A stretch of 14,563 nt of DNA, taken from assembly GCA_022572485.1 (NCBI GenBank), contig JACZVU010000057.1, forward strand, positions 1 through 14,563, in the 5' to 3' direction. The DNA comes from Myxococcales bacterium. GTDB taxonomy: Bacteria > Myxococcota_A > UBA9160 > SMWR01. The notes beneath the pieces were generated by a model. The model did not search any database and had not been told where the DNA came from. It was given only the letters and a program-made list of their open reading frames with translations. Each line of letters begins with the position of its first letter. Position 1 is the stretch's first letter. Position numbers and translations under genes: made by a program. Positions 1 through 7,864 of the stretch are shown one piece after another.

Positions 1-782
1 AGATTGTTGAACCCATGGCTATGGCATATTTCCAGCACGGACAAATCGGTGTCGATCAACAACTGGCACGCATGGCCAATTCTTAGACTATTGACGTACT
101 TGACAAAAGTCACACCAACCGTTTTCTTGAAAAAGCTACTAAATACAGCAGGATTCTTCCCCACTAACTCCGCAACTTCTTTCTGAGAAACTCCCTCTTT
201 GTAATGATCGGTTAGGTACTGACATACTCGGTCGATCAACCGATGGTGCTCTCTGTGCAACGACGGCACAAAGCCCGGACTTGAGATCGGTGACGCCTTT
301 CTCGATCTGGCAAGTAAGTCGAGCAGTTCGAGCAGGCCGGTCAAGCGTCTCACACCCGATAGACGCCTCAATGCTCTGATACGCACTGCTGCGGCGCTGG
401 TGACGCTGCCAGAAAAGGATAGCCCATGGACACTTCTCTTGAGCAGGCCTTGAACATAGCGCAGCTCCGCACATTGAAGCAATTCGTTCCCTAGAAAGTG
501 CGGACCGAATTGTATCACGTACGCTTGATGTTTGGTCCTTCCTGGCGAGCTTGGCGCCGATTGCCACGTATGAGGCAAGTTGGGGCCGAGCAAGACCAAA
601 TCGCCGTCGTGGTAGTCGCAAATGCTATCGCCGACAAAACGCTTTCCATTACTTCGATCGATGAGCGTCAGTTCGTACTCCGGATGAAAATGCCAGTTGA
701 ACCGAAACTGGCTGGCAGATTTTACTCGATAAATAAAAAAGGAGCGTTGCGGAGCAGCCAGTTTTTGAATGACGGCTTTCAC
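1..782 (-). CDS. AraC-family transcriptional regulator, C-terminus cut by window edge
   Basis: The frame is open from a GTG at 782-780 to the left edge, giving about 260 residues. The N-terminal half is a cupin-like sensing domain with the typical segments FNWHFHPEYELTLI, GDLVLLGPNLPHTW and AYVIQFGPHFLG. The C-terminal half is the paired helix-turn-helix domain: LIDRVCQYLTDHY, then SQKEVAELVGKNPAVFSSFF, then SLRIGHACQLLIDTDLSVLE and the hallmark GFNN right at the edge. Family members are about 290 residues, so roughly 30 are missing. It should be a one-component DNA-binding regulator that responds to a small ligand; the ligand cannot be told. The GTG start is my choice because homology begins there (KAVIQKLAAPQRSFF). 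The frame stays open upstream to a TGA near 955, but with no ATG and no clear ribosome site. GC content is much lower than in genes to the right. It diverges from the 1160 gene. Confidence 0.9.
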   Translation of the reverse strand, partial: MKAVIQKLAAPQRSFFIYRVKSASQFRFNWHFHPEYELTLIDRSNGKRFVGDSICDYHDGDLVLLGPNLPHTWQSAPSSPGRTKHQAYVIQFGPHFLGNELLQCAELRYVQGLLKRSVHGLSFSGSVTSAAAVRIRALRRLSGVRRLTGLLELLDLLARSRKASPISSPGFVPSLHREHHRLIDRVCQYLTDHYKEGVSQKEVAELVGKNPAVFSSFFKKTVGVTFVKYVNSLRIGHACQLLIDTDLSVLEICHSHGFNN

Positions 783-858
783 GATACTGTGCCTACAAAA
801 CGAGAAGTCAAATGCCACACACGCCGAACCACGGGAATGTTGGGTCAAACGACGCCAG

Positions 859-884
859 CACAATATGATACATCGTTTATTGTG
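859..884. repeat. Inverted repeat in the araC-like leader, candidate operator or RNA hairpin
   Basis: CACAATA (859-865) and TATTGTG (878-884) are perfect 7-base complements around a 12-base spacer. They lie just downstream of the predicted transcription start of the regulator gene. This could be an operator for autoregulation or a hairpin in the 5' leader. Confidence 0.4.
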
Positions 885-902
885 TGGGCACCTTATTCTG
901 AC

Positions 903-930
903 AGTATACCAAAAAAAGTATCAGTTTCAA
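903..930 (-). promoter_or_regulatory. Sigma-70-type promoter for the araC-like gene
   Basis: Read on the minus strand, TTGAAA (930-925) and TATACT (908-903) are separated by 16 bases, close to the TTGACA/TATAAT consensus. Transcription would begin near 896 and leave a leader of about 115 bases before the GTG at 782. The match and its location upstream of a divergent regulator gene support it; it is untested. Confidence 0.55.
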
Positions 931-952
931 GCTCTCTTCGTAGTGGAACTGA
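921..952. repeat. Inverted repeat overlapping the -35 box of the araC-like promoter
   Basis: TCAGTTTC (921-928) and GGAACTGA (945-952) are complementary apart from one G-T position, around a 16-base spacer. The left arm overlaps the -35 hexamer of the minus-strand promoter. The position suits a regulator binding site, but no protein can be assigned. Confidence 0.35.
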
Positions 953-1159
953 TTCAGGGGCCGTATTAAACTTGTTGCGACATAAGAGACGAACCGAGGG
1001 CAGCCAGTATGCCCTCTGGTGGGCTTGTGAAAACGTTACGTAGTTTGAGAGTCTCCACACGTTGAAGGCGATCTGCGTCGCCCCTGGAGTCAGATCGGAC
1101 TGGCACTTGGACTCGGATGCAATCGTCTCAGCCGTCGCTTCAATTCATCAAGGGATTCT

Positions 1160-2068
1160 ATGCAATCGCTTCGCGAAAGATTAGCCGAGAGTGAGCGTTT
1201 CCTGCTGGGTGTCGAGTTAGTCACCACGCGTGGCACGATGGGTGACCAACAAGCGATTCACGCCCGGACTTTCTCGACAGATTTGGTGGATTGCAAGCAG
1301 GTCGACTGGATATCGATTACCGACAACGCGGGCGGCATTGCCCAGATGGCCGAACTCGGGGAGGAGGTGCGCCGTGTCACCGACCCCCTCGACGCGTTCG
1401 GCAACACCACCAAGGCGGTCACCAAGGGCTACGCGATCGCGTCCGCTGGATTGGCAGCGGTGGTGCTCTTCGCGACCTACGTCGCCGATCTCGGGCAGAT
1501 CGGCGTCGAGGTGGATTTCGATCTTTCGAGCACGCCGGTGCTGGCGGGCCTGTTCATCGGATCGATGATCCCCTTCATCTTTGCGTCGCTCGCGATGAAC
1601 GCCGTCAGTATAGCTGGCGGGAAGGTTGTCGATGAAGTGCGGCGGCAGTTCCGCGAGATCCCCGGAATCATGGAGGGCACGGGCAAGCCCGATTACCGCA
1701 CCTGTGTGGATATCGTGACCCGAGAGGCGCTGCGCTTGATGATCGCACCCGCGCTGATCCCCGCGGTGGTTCCGATCCTCGTCGGGTTGCTGCTCGGGCC
1801 CGCGGCGCTTGGGGGTCTGTTGATCGGCTCGATTGTCACGGGCATCTGTGTGGCGCTCTCGATGACCACGGGTGGTGCGGCCTGGGACAACGCCAAGAAG
1901 CTCATCGAGATGGGCCAGTACGGTGGCAAGGGCTCGGAGGCCCACAAGGCCGCCGTTACTGGCGATACGGTCGGCGATCCCTACAAGGATACCGCGGGGC
2001 CGGCCATCAACCCGATGCTCAAGCTGTTGAACGTCGTTGCGCTACTGATCGTTCCGTTTCTCGCGTAG
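1160..2068 (+). CDS. hppA: Chimeric ORF: MTHFR-type N-terminus joined to C-terminal part of HppA pyrophosphatase
   Basis: The ATG has a good ribosome site (AAGGG, 5 bases upstream). Residues 1-59 carry [11 protein letters not shown] and [12 protein letters not shown], which match the start of methylenetetrahydrofolate-reductase-type proteins. From DNAGG (residues 55-59) onward the protein is instead the end of membrane H+-pyrophosphatase: [31 protein letters not shown], about six membrane segments, then the conserved loop from DNAKKLIEM to [13 protein letters not shown] (residues 243-285) and the normal hydrophobic end. Lys85 and Thr88 are the residues that mark K+-independent, proton-pumping enzymes in this family. 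Complete HppA is about 660-800 residues; roughly the first 430, with most pyrophosphate-binding acidic motifs, are absent, so this product should not pump. The reading frame itself is intact. It could be a real fusion, a remnant, or an assembly artefact; see findings. Confidence 0.85.
   Translation: MQSLRERLAESERFLLGVELVTTRGTMGDQQAIHARTFSTDLVDCKQVDWISITDNAGGIAQMAELGEEVRRVTDPLDAFGNTTKAVTKGYAIASAGLAAVVLFATYVADLGQIGVEVDFDLSSTPVLAGLFIGSMIPFIFASLAMNAVSIAGGKVVDEVRRQFREIPGIMEGTGKPDYRTCVDIVTREALRLMIAPALIPAVVPILVGLLLGPAALGGLLIGSIVTGICVALSMTTGGAAWDNAKKLIEMGQYGGKGSEAHKAAVTGDTVGDPYKDTAGPAINPMLKLLNVVALLIVPFLA
1319..1336. other. Chimera junction: shared DNAGG codons and sharp GC break
   Basis: The bases coding T-D-N-A-G-G are common to both parent families (SITDNAGG in MTHFR-type proteins, ISDNAGG in HppA). 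Hand counts give 31 G+C of 60 at 1261-1320 and 42 of 60 at 1321-1380, so the composition changes at this microhomology. Confidence 0.7.
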
Positions 2069-2131
2069 CATTTTCGAAGGGGGCGAGCGCTGGCGGGAAA
2101 TTCCAGCCGAGCGTTACTCGAACCACGGCGC

Positions 2132-4417
2132 GTGGCAGCGCTCATCGCGCCGCTCGGAGCCCTGCTTCTAGCGGTCGCGCTGCTTGCGCCGACCGCTGAT
2201 CGCGGCGCGCTGGTCGCGCTCGCCGTCGGGCATCTGCTCGGCGACGATCTCGCGCAAGCGTTCCCAGATTCGGGTCCACCCGCCGATCCCTCGACCTCTC
2301 TGTTTCGGTCCCTCGATGCCCTGTTGGCCGATGCGCGCGAGCCGACGCTCGCCGCGAGCGTCCGCTTGGATGGCGTCGAGGCGTGGAATCCGGCGTTCGA
2401 GCGCGCGCTCTCTTCCCAGCTGAATCGCTACAGCGAGGAGCACCGCGCGGGTCGGCCCCGCGTCCGATGGGCGCCCGCCAGCGAGGCGGCGCTGCACCTC
2501 GCGCTGGATCTGCGCTCTTCTGACGGGCGCGTATCGATGGCCGCGACCCTTTCCGACGGTGATCGTATCCTCGAGATCGACCGCACGTCGGGCCGCGTGC
2601 TGCCTGGGCGCAGCGCATTGCTCCCCCCGATGCTCGCCATCGCCATCGCGCTCGCCCTGCGCCGCACGCTGCTCGCGCTCTTCGTGGGCATCTACGCGGG
2701 CGCGGTGCTCACCGTGATCGAACGCGGGTCGGGCATCACACATGCACTCGTGCGGGGCCTCTGGGACGTTTTCGCCGTCTACTTCCGCGCCGAACTGCTC
2801 GACACGTTCCGCGCTGAGATCATCGGATTCATCGTCGCGCTGATCGCGATGATTGGCGTGATCACGCGGGCCGGTGGCATACAGGGGCTCGTGGAGCGCT
2901 GCGCAGCATTTGCGCGAAGTGTGCGCTCGACGCTCTTTCTCACCTGGGGAATGGGCCTGCTGATCTTCTTCGACGACTACGCAAATTGCATGCTGGTGGG
3001 CTCGACGATGCGCCCGCTGACGGACCGCTTGCGGATTTCGCGCGAGAAGCTCGCCTACATCGTCGACAGCACCGCCGCGCCAATCGCGGGGATCTCGCTG
3101 CTCTCGACTTGGATCGCGTTCGAGGTGTCGGTCTTCAGCGCGCAACTGCCCGAAGTCGGGATCACCGAGAGCGGCTATGCGTTCTTCTTGCGCGCGCTGC
3201 CGTTTCGTTACTACTGCATCCTGACGCTGGTTTTCGTGGCCGCGACGATCGCCAGCGGGCGCGACTTCGGCCCGATGGCGCGGGCCGAGAAGCGCGCGCG
3301 GCGCGAGGGATTGCTGGTGGCTGCGGGCAGTCGGCCCGCGCTCTCGAAGAGTCTTTCGACGATGCAGCCCGCCCCCCAGATGCGCCGCGATTGGCGCATC
3401 GCGGTTGCGCCGATCGCGGTGACACTGGCGATGACCGCCGCGTGGATTTTTGCGAATGGCGGAGGCATTGCGCTGTTACGGAGAGACCCCTCCGTGCTGT
3501 TGACCCTCGAAGGGATCGGTAGCGTCGTACTCGATGGCGGTGGTGCCGCGCCGATCTTCTTTGGCGCCTGCTCGGGCTTGTTGCTCGCCGTCTACCTGGC
3601 CGGCTCGTCGGCGTTGCGCGCTGCGCTCGCTCTGGGGTTTCTCGGCGCGGCTGGATTCGAACTCTTCGGCAATCCAGTGGCGGCCTCGTTGCGCCCGCTC
3701 GTAGGCGAACCCTTCGCCAACTTCCTGGGCTTTTCATTCGCCTTCGCAGCGATAGCCGGGTCGGTTGGTTACGTGGTTTCGCGGTGGGGGCGCGTAACCG
3801 AGCGTCCGCATCTGGGTGTTGCCGAGATTCGAAGCGCCAGCTTTGGCGGCGCGAGCGCATTGGGTTTTGCGGTCGTCCTGCTGTTCGAAGCCTGGATGAT
3901 CGGTGCGGTTTGTCGTGACCTCGCGACCGCTGATTACCTGGTTGCTCTGCTATCGGGTTGGTTGCCACCCATTTTGTTGCCGCTGCTGCTCTTTGCGGCC
4001 GCTTCCGCGGTGTCCTTTGCGACCGGGTCTTCCTGGTCGACGATGTCGATCCTGTTGCCCAACGTCGTCGCGTTGGCGGCATCGCTCGGCGAACAGACGC
4101 AACTCGGGGTGGTCGGTATGGTGGCTATCTCGATCGGCGCCGTGCTCGATGGTGCGATCTTCGGCGATCACTGCTCGCCGATTTCGGATACCACGGTACT
4201 GTCGTCCGTGGCCAGCGGCAGCGATCATCTGGATCACGTGCGCACGCAGGCCCCCTATGCGTTTGTTACCGCCGTCTTGGCGGTGACGTGTGGCTATCTG
4301 CCCTCCGTGCTGTTCGCCTGGTGGAATTTTCCGCTTGCGCTCGCGTGCGGGGCGGCGCTCGTCGCGGCGTTGCTTTTCGGCCTGGGCCGGAGGCTCCCGG
4401 ACGCCGCGCCGGAGTGA
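2132..4417 (+). CDS. NhaC-family Na+/H+ antiporter with N-terminal extra-membrane domain
   Basis: A 761-residue inner-membrane protein expected to exchange Na+ for H+. Family signatures are clear: FFDDYANCMLVGSTMRPLTD and then ISREKLAYIVDSTAAP (about residues 279-319), and GDHCSPISDTTVLSS (about 677-691). An N-terminal hydrophobic segment (residues 2-20) is followed by about 140 mostly hydrophilic residues before the transporter core begins near residue 160 (LLPPMLAIAIALALR), so the protein probably has an extracytoplasmic domain after its first helix. The GTG at 2132 is the first standard start codon but lacks a ribosome site. A CTG at 2090 is in frame and sits about 7 bases after AAGGGGG (2076-2083), giving 14 more residues ending in EPRR before the first helix, a plausible true start. 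It follows the HppA tail by 63 bases, probably in the same transcript, pairing a proton pump with a proton-driven sodium exporter. Confidence 0.88.
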   Translation: MAALIAPLGALLLAVALLAPTADRGALVALAVGHLLGDDLAQAFPDSGPPADPSTSLFRSLDALLADAREPTLAASVRLDGVEAWNPAFERALSSQLNRYSEEHRAGRPRVRWAPASEAALHLALDLRSSDGRVSMAATLSDGDRILEIDRTSGRVLPGRSALLPPMLAIAIALALRRTLLALFVGIYAGAVLTVIERGSGITHALVRGLWDVFAVYFRAELLDTFRAEIIGFIVALIAMIGVITRAGGIQGLVERCAAFARSVRSTLFLTWGMGLLIFFDDYANCMLVGSTMRPLTDRLRISREKLAYIVDSTAAPIAGISLLSTWIAFEVSVFSAQLPEVGITESGYAFFLRALPFRYYCILTLVFVAATIASGRDFGPMARAEKRARREGLLVAAGSRPALSKSLSTMQPAPQMRRDWRIAVAPIAVTLAMTAAWIFANGGGIALLRRDPSVLLTLEGIGSVVLDGGGAAPIFFGACSGLLLAVYLAGSSALRAALALGFLGAAGFELFGNPVAASLRPLVGEPFANFLGFSFAFAAIAGSVGYVVSRWGRVTERPHLGVAEIRSASFGGASALGFAVVLLFEAWMIGAVCRDLATADYLVALLSGWLPPILLPLLLFAAASAVSFATGSSWSTMSILLPNVVALAASLGEQTQLGVVGMVAISIGAVLDGAIFGDHCSPISDTTVLSSVASGSDHLDHVRTQAPYAFVTAVLAVTCGYLPSVLFAWWNFPLALACGAALVAALLFGLGRRLPDAAPE

Positions 4418-4428
4418 CGATCCGTTGC

Positions 4429-4465
4429 TTGCTCAAGTTCGATTTCTTCAATAATCTTGCATAAT
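4429..4465 (+). promoter_or_regulatory. Candidate promoter for hom-thrC-ribE
   Basis: An AT-rich island follows the antiporter stop. TTGCTC (4429-4434) with 17-base spacing to TAATCT (4452-4457), or a CATAAT -10 box (4460-4465), could start the operon about 80 bases upstream of hom. A short hairpin, AGCC/GGCT near 4483-4494 followed by TT, lies in the leader. I saw no threonine/isoleucine-rich leader peptide. Confidence 0.35.
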
Positions 4466-4549
4466 TAGACCTGGCGTCGCGGAGCCTCGGCGGCTTTGCA
4501 CGGACTCTTCTAACGGGTCGCGCAAGCGAAGCACTGGGAGTGCTGGCAA

Positions 4550-5884
4550 GTGGCAAAAGAGAAAGCGGTGGGTGTCGGTCTGATCGGCTTCGGGACCATC
4601 GGGACCGGAGTGGTCAAGGTATTGCGGCGCAACGCGGACGTGATCGAGCGGCGATTGGGGTTTCCATTGCGGCTGATTCGGGTGGCCGATCTCGATCTGA
4701 AGACGGATCGCGGCGTCGACCTCGAGGGCATTCGCTTCGACTCCGATTCCAACGCTCTGATCGAGGACCCGGCGGTCGACATCGTGGTCGAGTTGATCGG
4801 CGGCTACGAAGTCGCGAAGCGCATGATCCTGCGTTCGATCGACGCGGGGAAGCACGTGGTCACCGCCAACAAGGCCCTGCTCGCTCTGCACGGCAAGGAG
4901 ATTTTCGACGCTGCCCGGAAACGAGGGGTGGATGTCGCCTTCGAGGCGAGCGTGGGTGGCGGTATTCCCATTTTGCGCTCTCTGCGCGAGGGGCTTGCCG
5001 CCAATCACATCGAGAGCGTGTACGGGATCATGAACGGCACGACCAATTACGTTCTCACGCAGATGGAAGCGACGGGCGAGGATTTTGATGTCGTGGTCCA
5101 ACGCGCGCAGGATCTCGGCTACGCAGAGGCGGATCCGAGCTTCGATCTCGACGGCGTAGATGTGGCCCACAAGCTTACCCTGCTCGTCGCGATGGCTTTC
5201 GGTGCGGACCTCACCTACAAGGAGATCGCGACGGAGGGAATCCGCGGGCTCACACCGGTCGATTTTGCGGCCGCAGCGGAATTCGGGTACCGCATCAAGT
5301 TGCTCGGTATCGCGAAGGTGCATCGAGGGCCCGATGGTGAAGAGTCCATCGAGGCGCGGGTTCATCCGACCTTGATTCCGAAATCGAGCCTGCTCGCAAG
5401 TGTTGAGGGTGCAATGAATGCCGTCGTGGTTATTGGGGATGCGGTGGGTCAGACACTTTTTTACGGCGCGGGCGCGGGCGAACTGCCGACCGCCAGCGCG
5501 GTGGTCGGCGATCTGATGGAAATCGCGCGTGAAGTGCGTCGCGGAGCCTCCGGCCGCGTCGCCCCGCTCTCCTACCTGCCGCACGAGTTGAGTTCCCGGC
5601 CGATCCTCTCGCTCGGAGAGCTTGTCGGATGCGTGTATCTGCGGTTCTCGGCGCTGGATCGTCCGGGCGCGCTGGCGCACATCACGGGCATTCTCGCCGA
5701 CCACGAGATCGGCATCGAATCGGTGAGCCAGACCGGCCAGGGTGAGGGGGGCGAGTCCGTTCCGATCTTGATGCAGACCCACCCGGTGCGGGAATCCGTA
5801 CTTCGCGAGGCACTCGAAGCGATCGAGCGGCTTTCCGACCTGACCGCGCCCACCCGCTTGATTCGGGTCGAAGAGGGGATGTAG
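4550..5884 (+). CDS. hom: Homoserine dehydrogenase with C-terminal ACT domain
   Basis: Catalyses NAD(P)H-dependent reduction of aspartate semialdehyde to homoserine, the branch step toward threonine and methionine, in the cytoplasm. The 444 residues show the Rossmann loop GFGTIG (13-18), [14 protein letters not shown] (about 104-117), [11 protein letters not shown] (about 131-141), [11 protein letters not shown] (about 158-168) and the catalytic region DVAHKLTLL (about 203-211) with the family Asp and Lys. A C-terminal ACT domain (from about 362: [23 protein letters not shown], read as two halves) suggests threonine feedback control, as in this length class. The start is GTG, 9 bases after GGGAG. 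No aspartate kinase domain is fused. The stop lies 2 bases before thrC, so the two are co-transcribed and probably translationally coupled. Confidence 0.97.
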   Translation: MAKEKAVGVGLIGFGTIGTGVVKVLRRNADVIERRLGFPLRLIRVADLDLKTDRGVDLEGIRFDSDSNALIEDPAVDIVVELIGGYEVAKRMILRSIDAGKHVVTANKALLALHGKEIFDAARKRGVDVAFEASVGGGIPILRSLREGLAANHIESVYGIMNGTTNYVLTQMEATGEDFDVVVQRAQDLGYAEADPSFDLDGVDVAHKLTLLVAMAFGADLTYKEIATEGIRGLTPVDFAAAAEFGYRIKLLGIAKVHRGPDGEESIEARVHPTLIPKSSLLASVEGAMNAVVVIGDAVGQTLFYGAGAGELPTASAVVGDLMEIAREVRRGASGRVAPLSYLPHELSSRPILSLGELVGCVYLRFSALDRPGALAHITGILADHEIGIESVSQTGQGEGGESVPILMQTHPVRESVLREALEAIERLSDLTAPTRLIRVEEGM

Positions 5885-5886
5885 CG

Positions 5887-7239
5887 ATGCCCAAGCAAGC
5901 GGCGCCGCGAGCCTGGTTCCAGAGCATTGCAGATCCACAGGAACGCTACGAACTCGACGAGATCGTCTACAAGGCCAAAGACGGCGCGCTGCTGGAGGTC
6001 GTTCACGACCTCGACGAGCTTCGTAAGAAGTCTGCCGAGGAGTGGAAGGCGCTGTTCAACGCGCGCAATCACGGTACGGGCTGGCCCTTCGGGTCGGGAG
6101 TCTGGGGCAAGAAGGAATGGGTACTTCCGGACATCGACAACGAGAACATCGTCTCGATGTACGAGGGCAACTCCAATCTCTTCTGGGCCGAGCGTTACGG
6201 CCGCCAGGAACTCGGATTGAGCGACCTCTGGATCAAGCAATGTGGCAACACCCACACCGGTTCGTTCAAGGACCTGGGGATGACGGTGCTCGTCTCGATG
6301 GTCAAAGAGTTGCTGCACCGGGGAAAGGAGATCCTCGCCGTGGCTTGCGCTTCCACCGGCGACACCTCGGCGGCGCTGGCCGCCTACGCGGCGGCGGCCG
6401 GAATACCGGCGATCGTTTTTCTACCGAAGGGAAAAGTATCGATCGCCCAGTTGATCCAGCCCGTCGCCAACGGGGCGATCGTCTTCGCACTCGACACCGA
6501 TTTCGACGGTTGCATGGAGATCGTGCAAAAGGTTGCGGAGAACGACGGCATCTATCTCGCGAATTCGATGAACAGCCTGCGGATCGAAGGTCAAAAGACG
6601 GTCGGAATCGAGATCGTCCAGCAGTCCGACTGGAAGGTTCCGGATTGGATCGTGATCCCGGGAGGCAATCTCGGCAATGTTTCGGCTCTCGCCAAGGGCT
6701 TCGACATGATGCTCGATCTCGGTCTGATCGACCGCAAGCCGCGAATCGTCTGCGCACAGGCGGAGGCTGCGAACCCGCTCTACCTCTCGTACCAGCGAAA
6801 TTTCGAGGTCTTCGAGCCGATCTCGGCGCGCCCGACGCTTGCTTCGGCGATCCAGATCGGCAATCCGATCTCGATCGAGAAGGCCATCAGCGCGCTCAAG
6901 CGCTACGACGGGATCGTCGAGCAGGCGAGCGAATCGGAGATCATCGAAGCGTGCGCGCGCGCCGACCGGACGGGTCTCTTCAACTGCCCCCACACGGGTG
7001 TTGCGTTGGTGGCCTTGGAAAAACTCGTGAAGAGAGGCGTGATCGATCGAGACCAATACGTCGTCGTGGTGTCCACCGCGCACGGACTTAAATTTGTGGA
7101 GCAGAAGGTGAAGTATCACCGGATGGAACTCGAGGGGATCGAGTCGATGCACGCGAATCCGCCGATCGAATTGCCGGCGCGCTACGAGACGGTGCGCGAC
7201 GAGATGCTTCGTCAGATCGAGCGGCGTAGCGCGCACTGA
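5887..7239 (+). CDS. thrC: Threonine synthase (PLP-dependent)
   Basis: Converts O-phosphohomoserine to threonine. The 450-residue protein is a fold-type II PLP enzyme: [10 protein letters not shown] contains the Schiff-base lysine (Lys128), [19 protein letters not shown] is the substrate/cofactor loop, and IPGGNLGN (about 256-263) binds the PLP phosphate. The conserved [12 protein letters not shown] and NCPHTGVAL segments are present. The ATG at 5887 is preceded by GAGGGG inside the end of hom. The ribosome site of the next gene overlaps this gene's stop, making a compact hom-thrC-ribE transcript. No homoserine kinase (thrB) lies in the window, so that step must be encoded elsewhere. No frameshift or missing key residue was seen. 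Confidence 0.96.
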   Translation: MPKQAAPRAWFQSIADPQERYELDEIVYKAKDGALLEVVHDLDELRKKSAEEWKALFNARNHGTGWPFGSGVWGKKEWVLPDIDNENIVSMYEGNSNLFWAERYGRQELGLSDLWIKQCGNTHTGSFKDLGMTVLVSMVKELLHRGKEILAVACASTGDTSAALAAYAAAAGIPAIVFLPKGKVSIAQLIQPVANGAIVFALDTDFDGCMEIVQKVAENDGIYLANSMNSLRIEGQKTVGIEIVQQSDWKVPDWIVIPGGNLGNVSALAKGFDMMLDLGLIDRKPRIVCAQAEAANPLYLSYQRNFEVFEPISARPTLASAIQIGNPISIEKAISALKRYDGIVEQASESEIIEACARADRTGLFNCPHTGVALVALEKLVKRGVIDRDQYVVVVSTAHGLKFVEQKVKYHRMELEGIESMHANPPIELPARYETVRDEMLRQIERRSAH

Positions 7240-7246
7240 GGGTTCG

Positions 7247-7864
7247 ATGTTCACCGGAATCGTAGAAACCGTCGGAGTCATCGAAGCGGTCGAGTTGGGC
7301 GATGACTTGACGCGGATTCTGGTAGACGCCGAGCCGATCGGCAACGGAGTAGAACCCGGCGACAGCGTCTCCGTCAACGGAGGGTGTCTCACCGTGACAT
7401 CGATTCGAAATGGCTGCCTTGCTTTCGAGGTCATCCGGGAGACGATGGAGCGTACTTCTCTCAAGGATCTGAAAGTCGGTGCGCGGGTCAATCTGGAGCG
7501 CGCGATGCGCGCTGGGGATCGACTCGATGGACATATCGTTCAGGGGCACGTGGACGGCGTCGGAACGGTTCTCCGGATGATCAAGAACGGCAACGACGTA
7601 AGGCTTCAGATCGACTGCGACCCTGAATTGGCCGATTGCGTGGTCGAGAAAGGCTCGATTGCCGTCGACGGTGTATCCCTGACCGTCGCAGCGCTACTGC
7701 CGTCTGGATTCGAGGTTGCGCTGATTCCCCACACTCTGAAAGTGACGACCCTGTGCGATCGCCAGCCCCATGACCGGGTAAATCTGGAAGTGGACGTGTT
7801 GGGGAAGTACGTGAAGCGCTACCTTGAACGGTTGCTTCCAGCAAATGACAAAGCGTCTCGTTAG
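7247..7864 (+). CDS. ribE: Riboflavin synthase alpha chain
   Basis: Dismutates two molecules of 6,7-dimethyl-8-ribityllumazine to riboflavin. The 205 residues show the diagnostic start MFTGIVE and the two tandem lumazine-binding repeats: SVNGGCLTV (42-50) in the first, and GHIVQGHVDGVG (95-106) with SIAVDGVSLTV (137-147) in the second. The length is normal for the family. The ATG follows GAGGG, which overlaps the thrC stop codon; the gap to thrC is only 7 bases. No ribD, ribBA or ribH lies beside it and no FMN riboswitch-like leader is visible, so here riboflavin synthase is tied to threonine genes rather than to its own pathway. Its last 20 bases overlap the ATG I chose for the downstream protease. 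Confidence 0.97.
   Translation: MFTGIVETVGVIEAVELGDDLTRILVDAEPIGNGVEPGDSVSVNGGCLTVTSIRNGCLAFEVIRETMERTSLKDLKVGARVNLERAMRAGDRLDGHIVQGHVDGVGTVLRMIKNGNDVRLQIDCDPELADCVVEKGSIAVDGVSLTVAALLPSGFEVALIPHTLKVTTLCDRQPHDRVNLEVDVLGKYVKRYLERLLPANDKASR

Larger units (their letters stand above)
783..1159. other. Divergent intergenic region between the araC-like gene and the chimeric gene
   Basis: These 377 bases hold the minus-strand promoter (903-930), two inverted repeats (859-884, 921-952) and a perfect 7-bp hairpin, GAGGGCA at 996-1002 with TGCCCTC at 1010-1016, plus a weaker one at 1067-1082 (GGCGA/TCGCC). No T-tract follows the 996 hairpin. I saw no convincing plus-strand promoter for the 1160 gene. 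The region is AT-richer than most of the window: 24 of 60 bases at 901-960 are G or C. Confidence 0.6.

Noticed and set aside
139..1043. Open frames at 139-621 (minus) and 498-1043 (plus)
   Set aside because: Most of their length is out of frame with or antisense to the AraC-like gene, whose frame gives an unmistakable family match; neither has family motifs.
2168..3145. 325-codon open frame on the minus strand within the antiporter
   Set aside because: Highly charged, low-complexity shadow of the NhaC gene.
4448..5938. 496-codon open frame on the minus strand
   Set aside because: Lies opposite hom in GC-rich DNA; rich in Arg, His and Asp with no domain. It is a shadow of hom.
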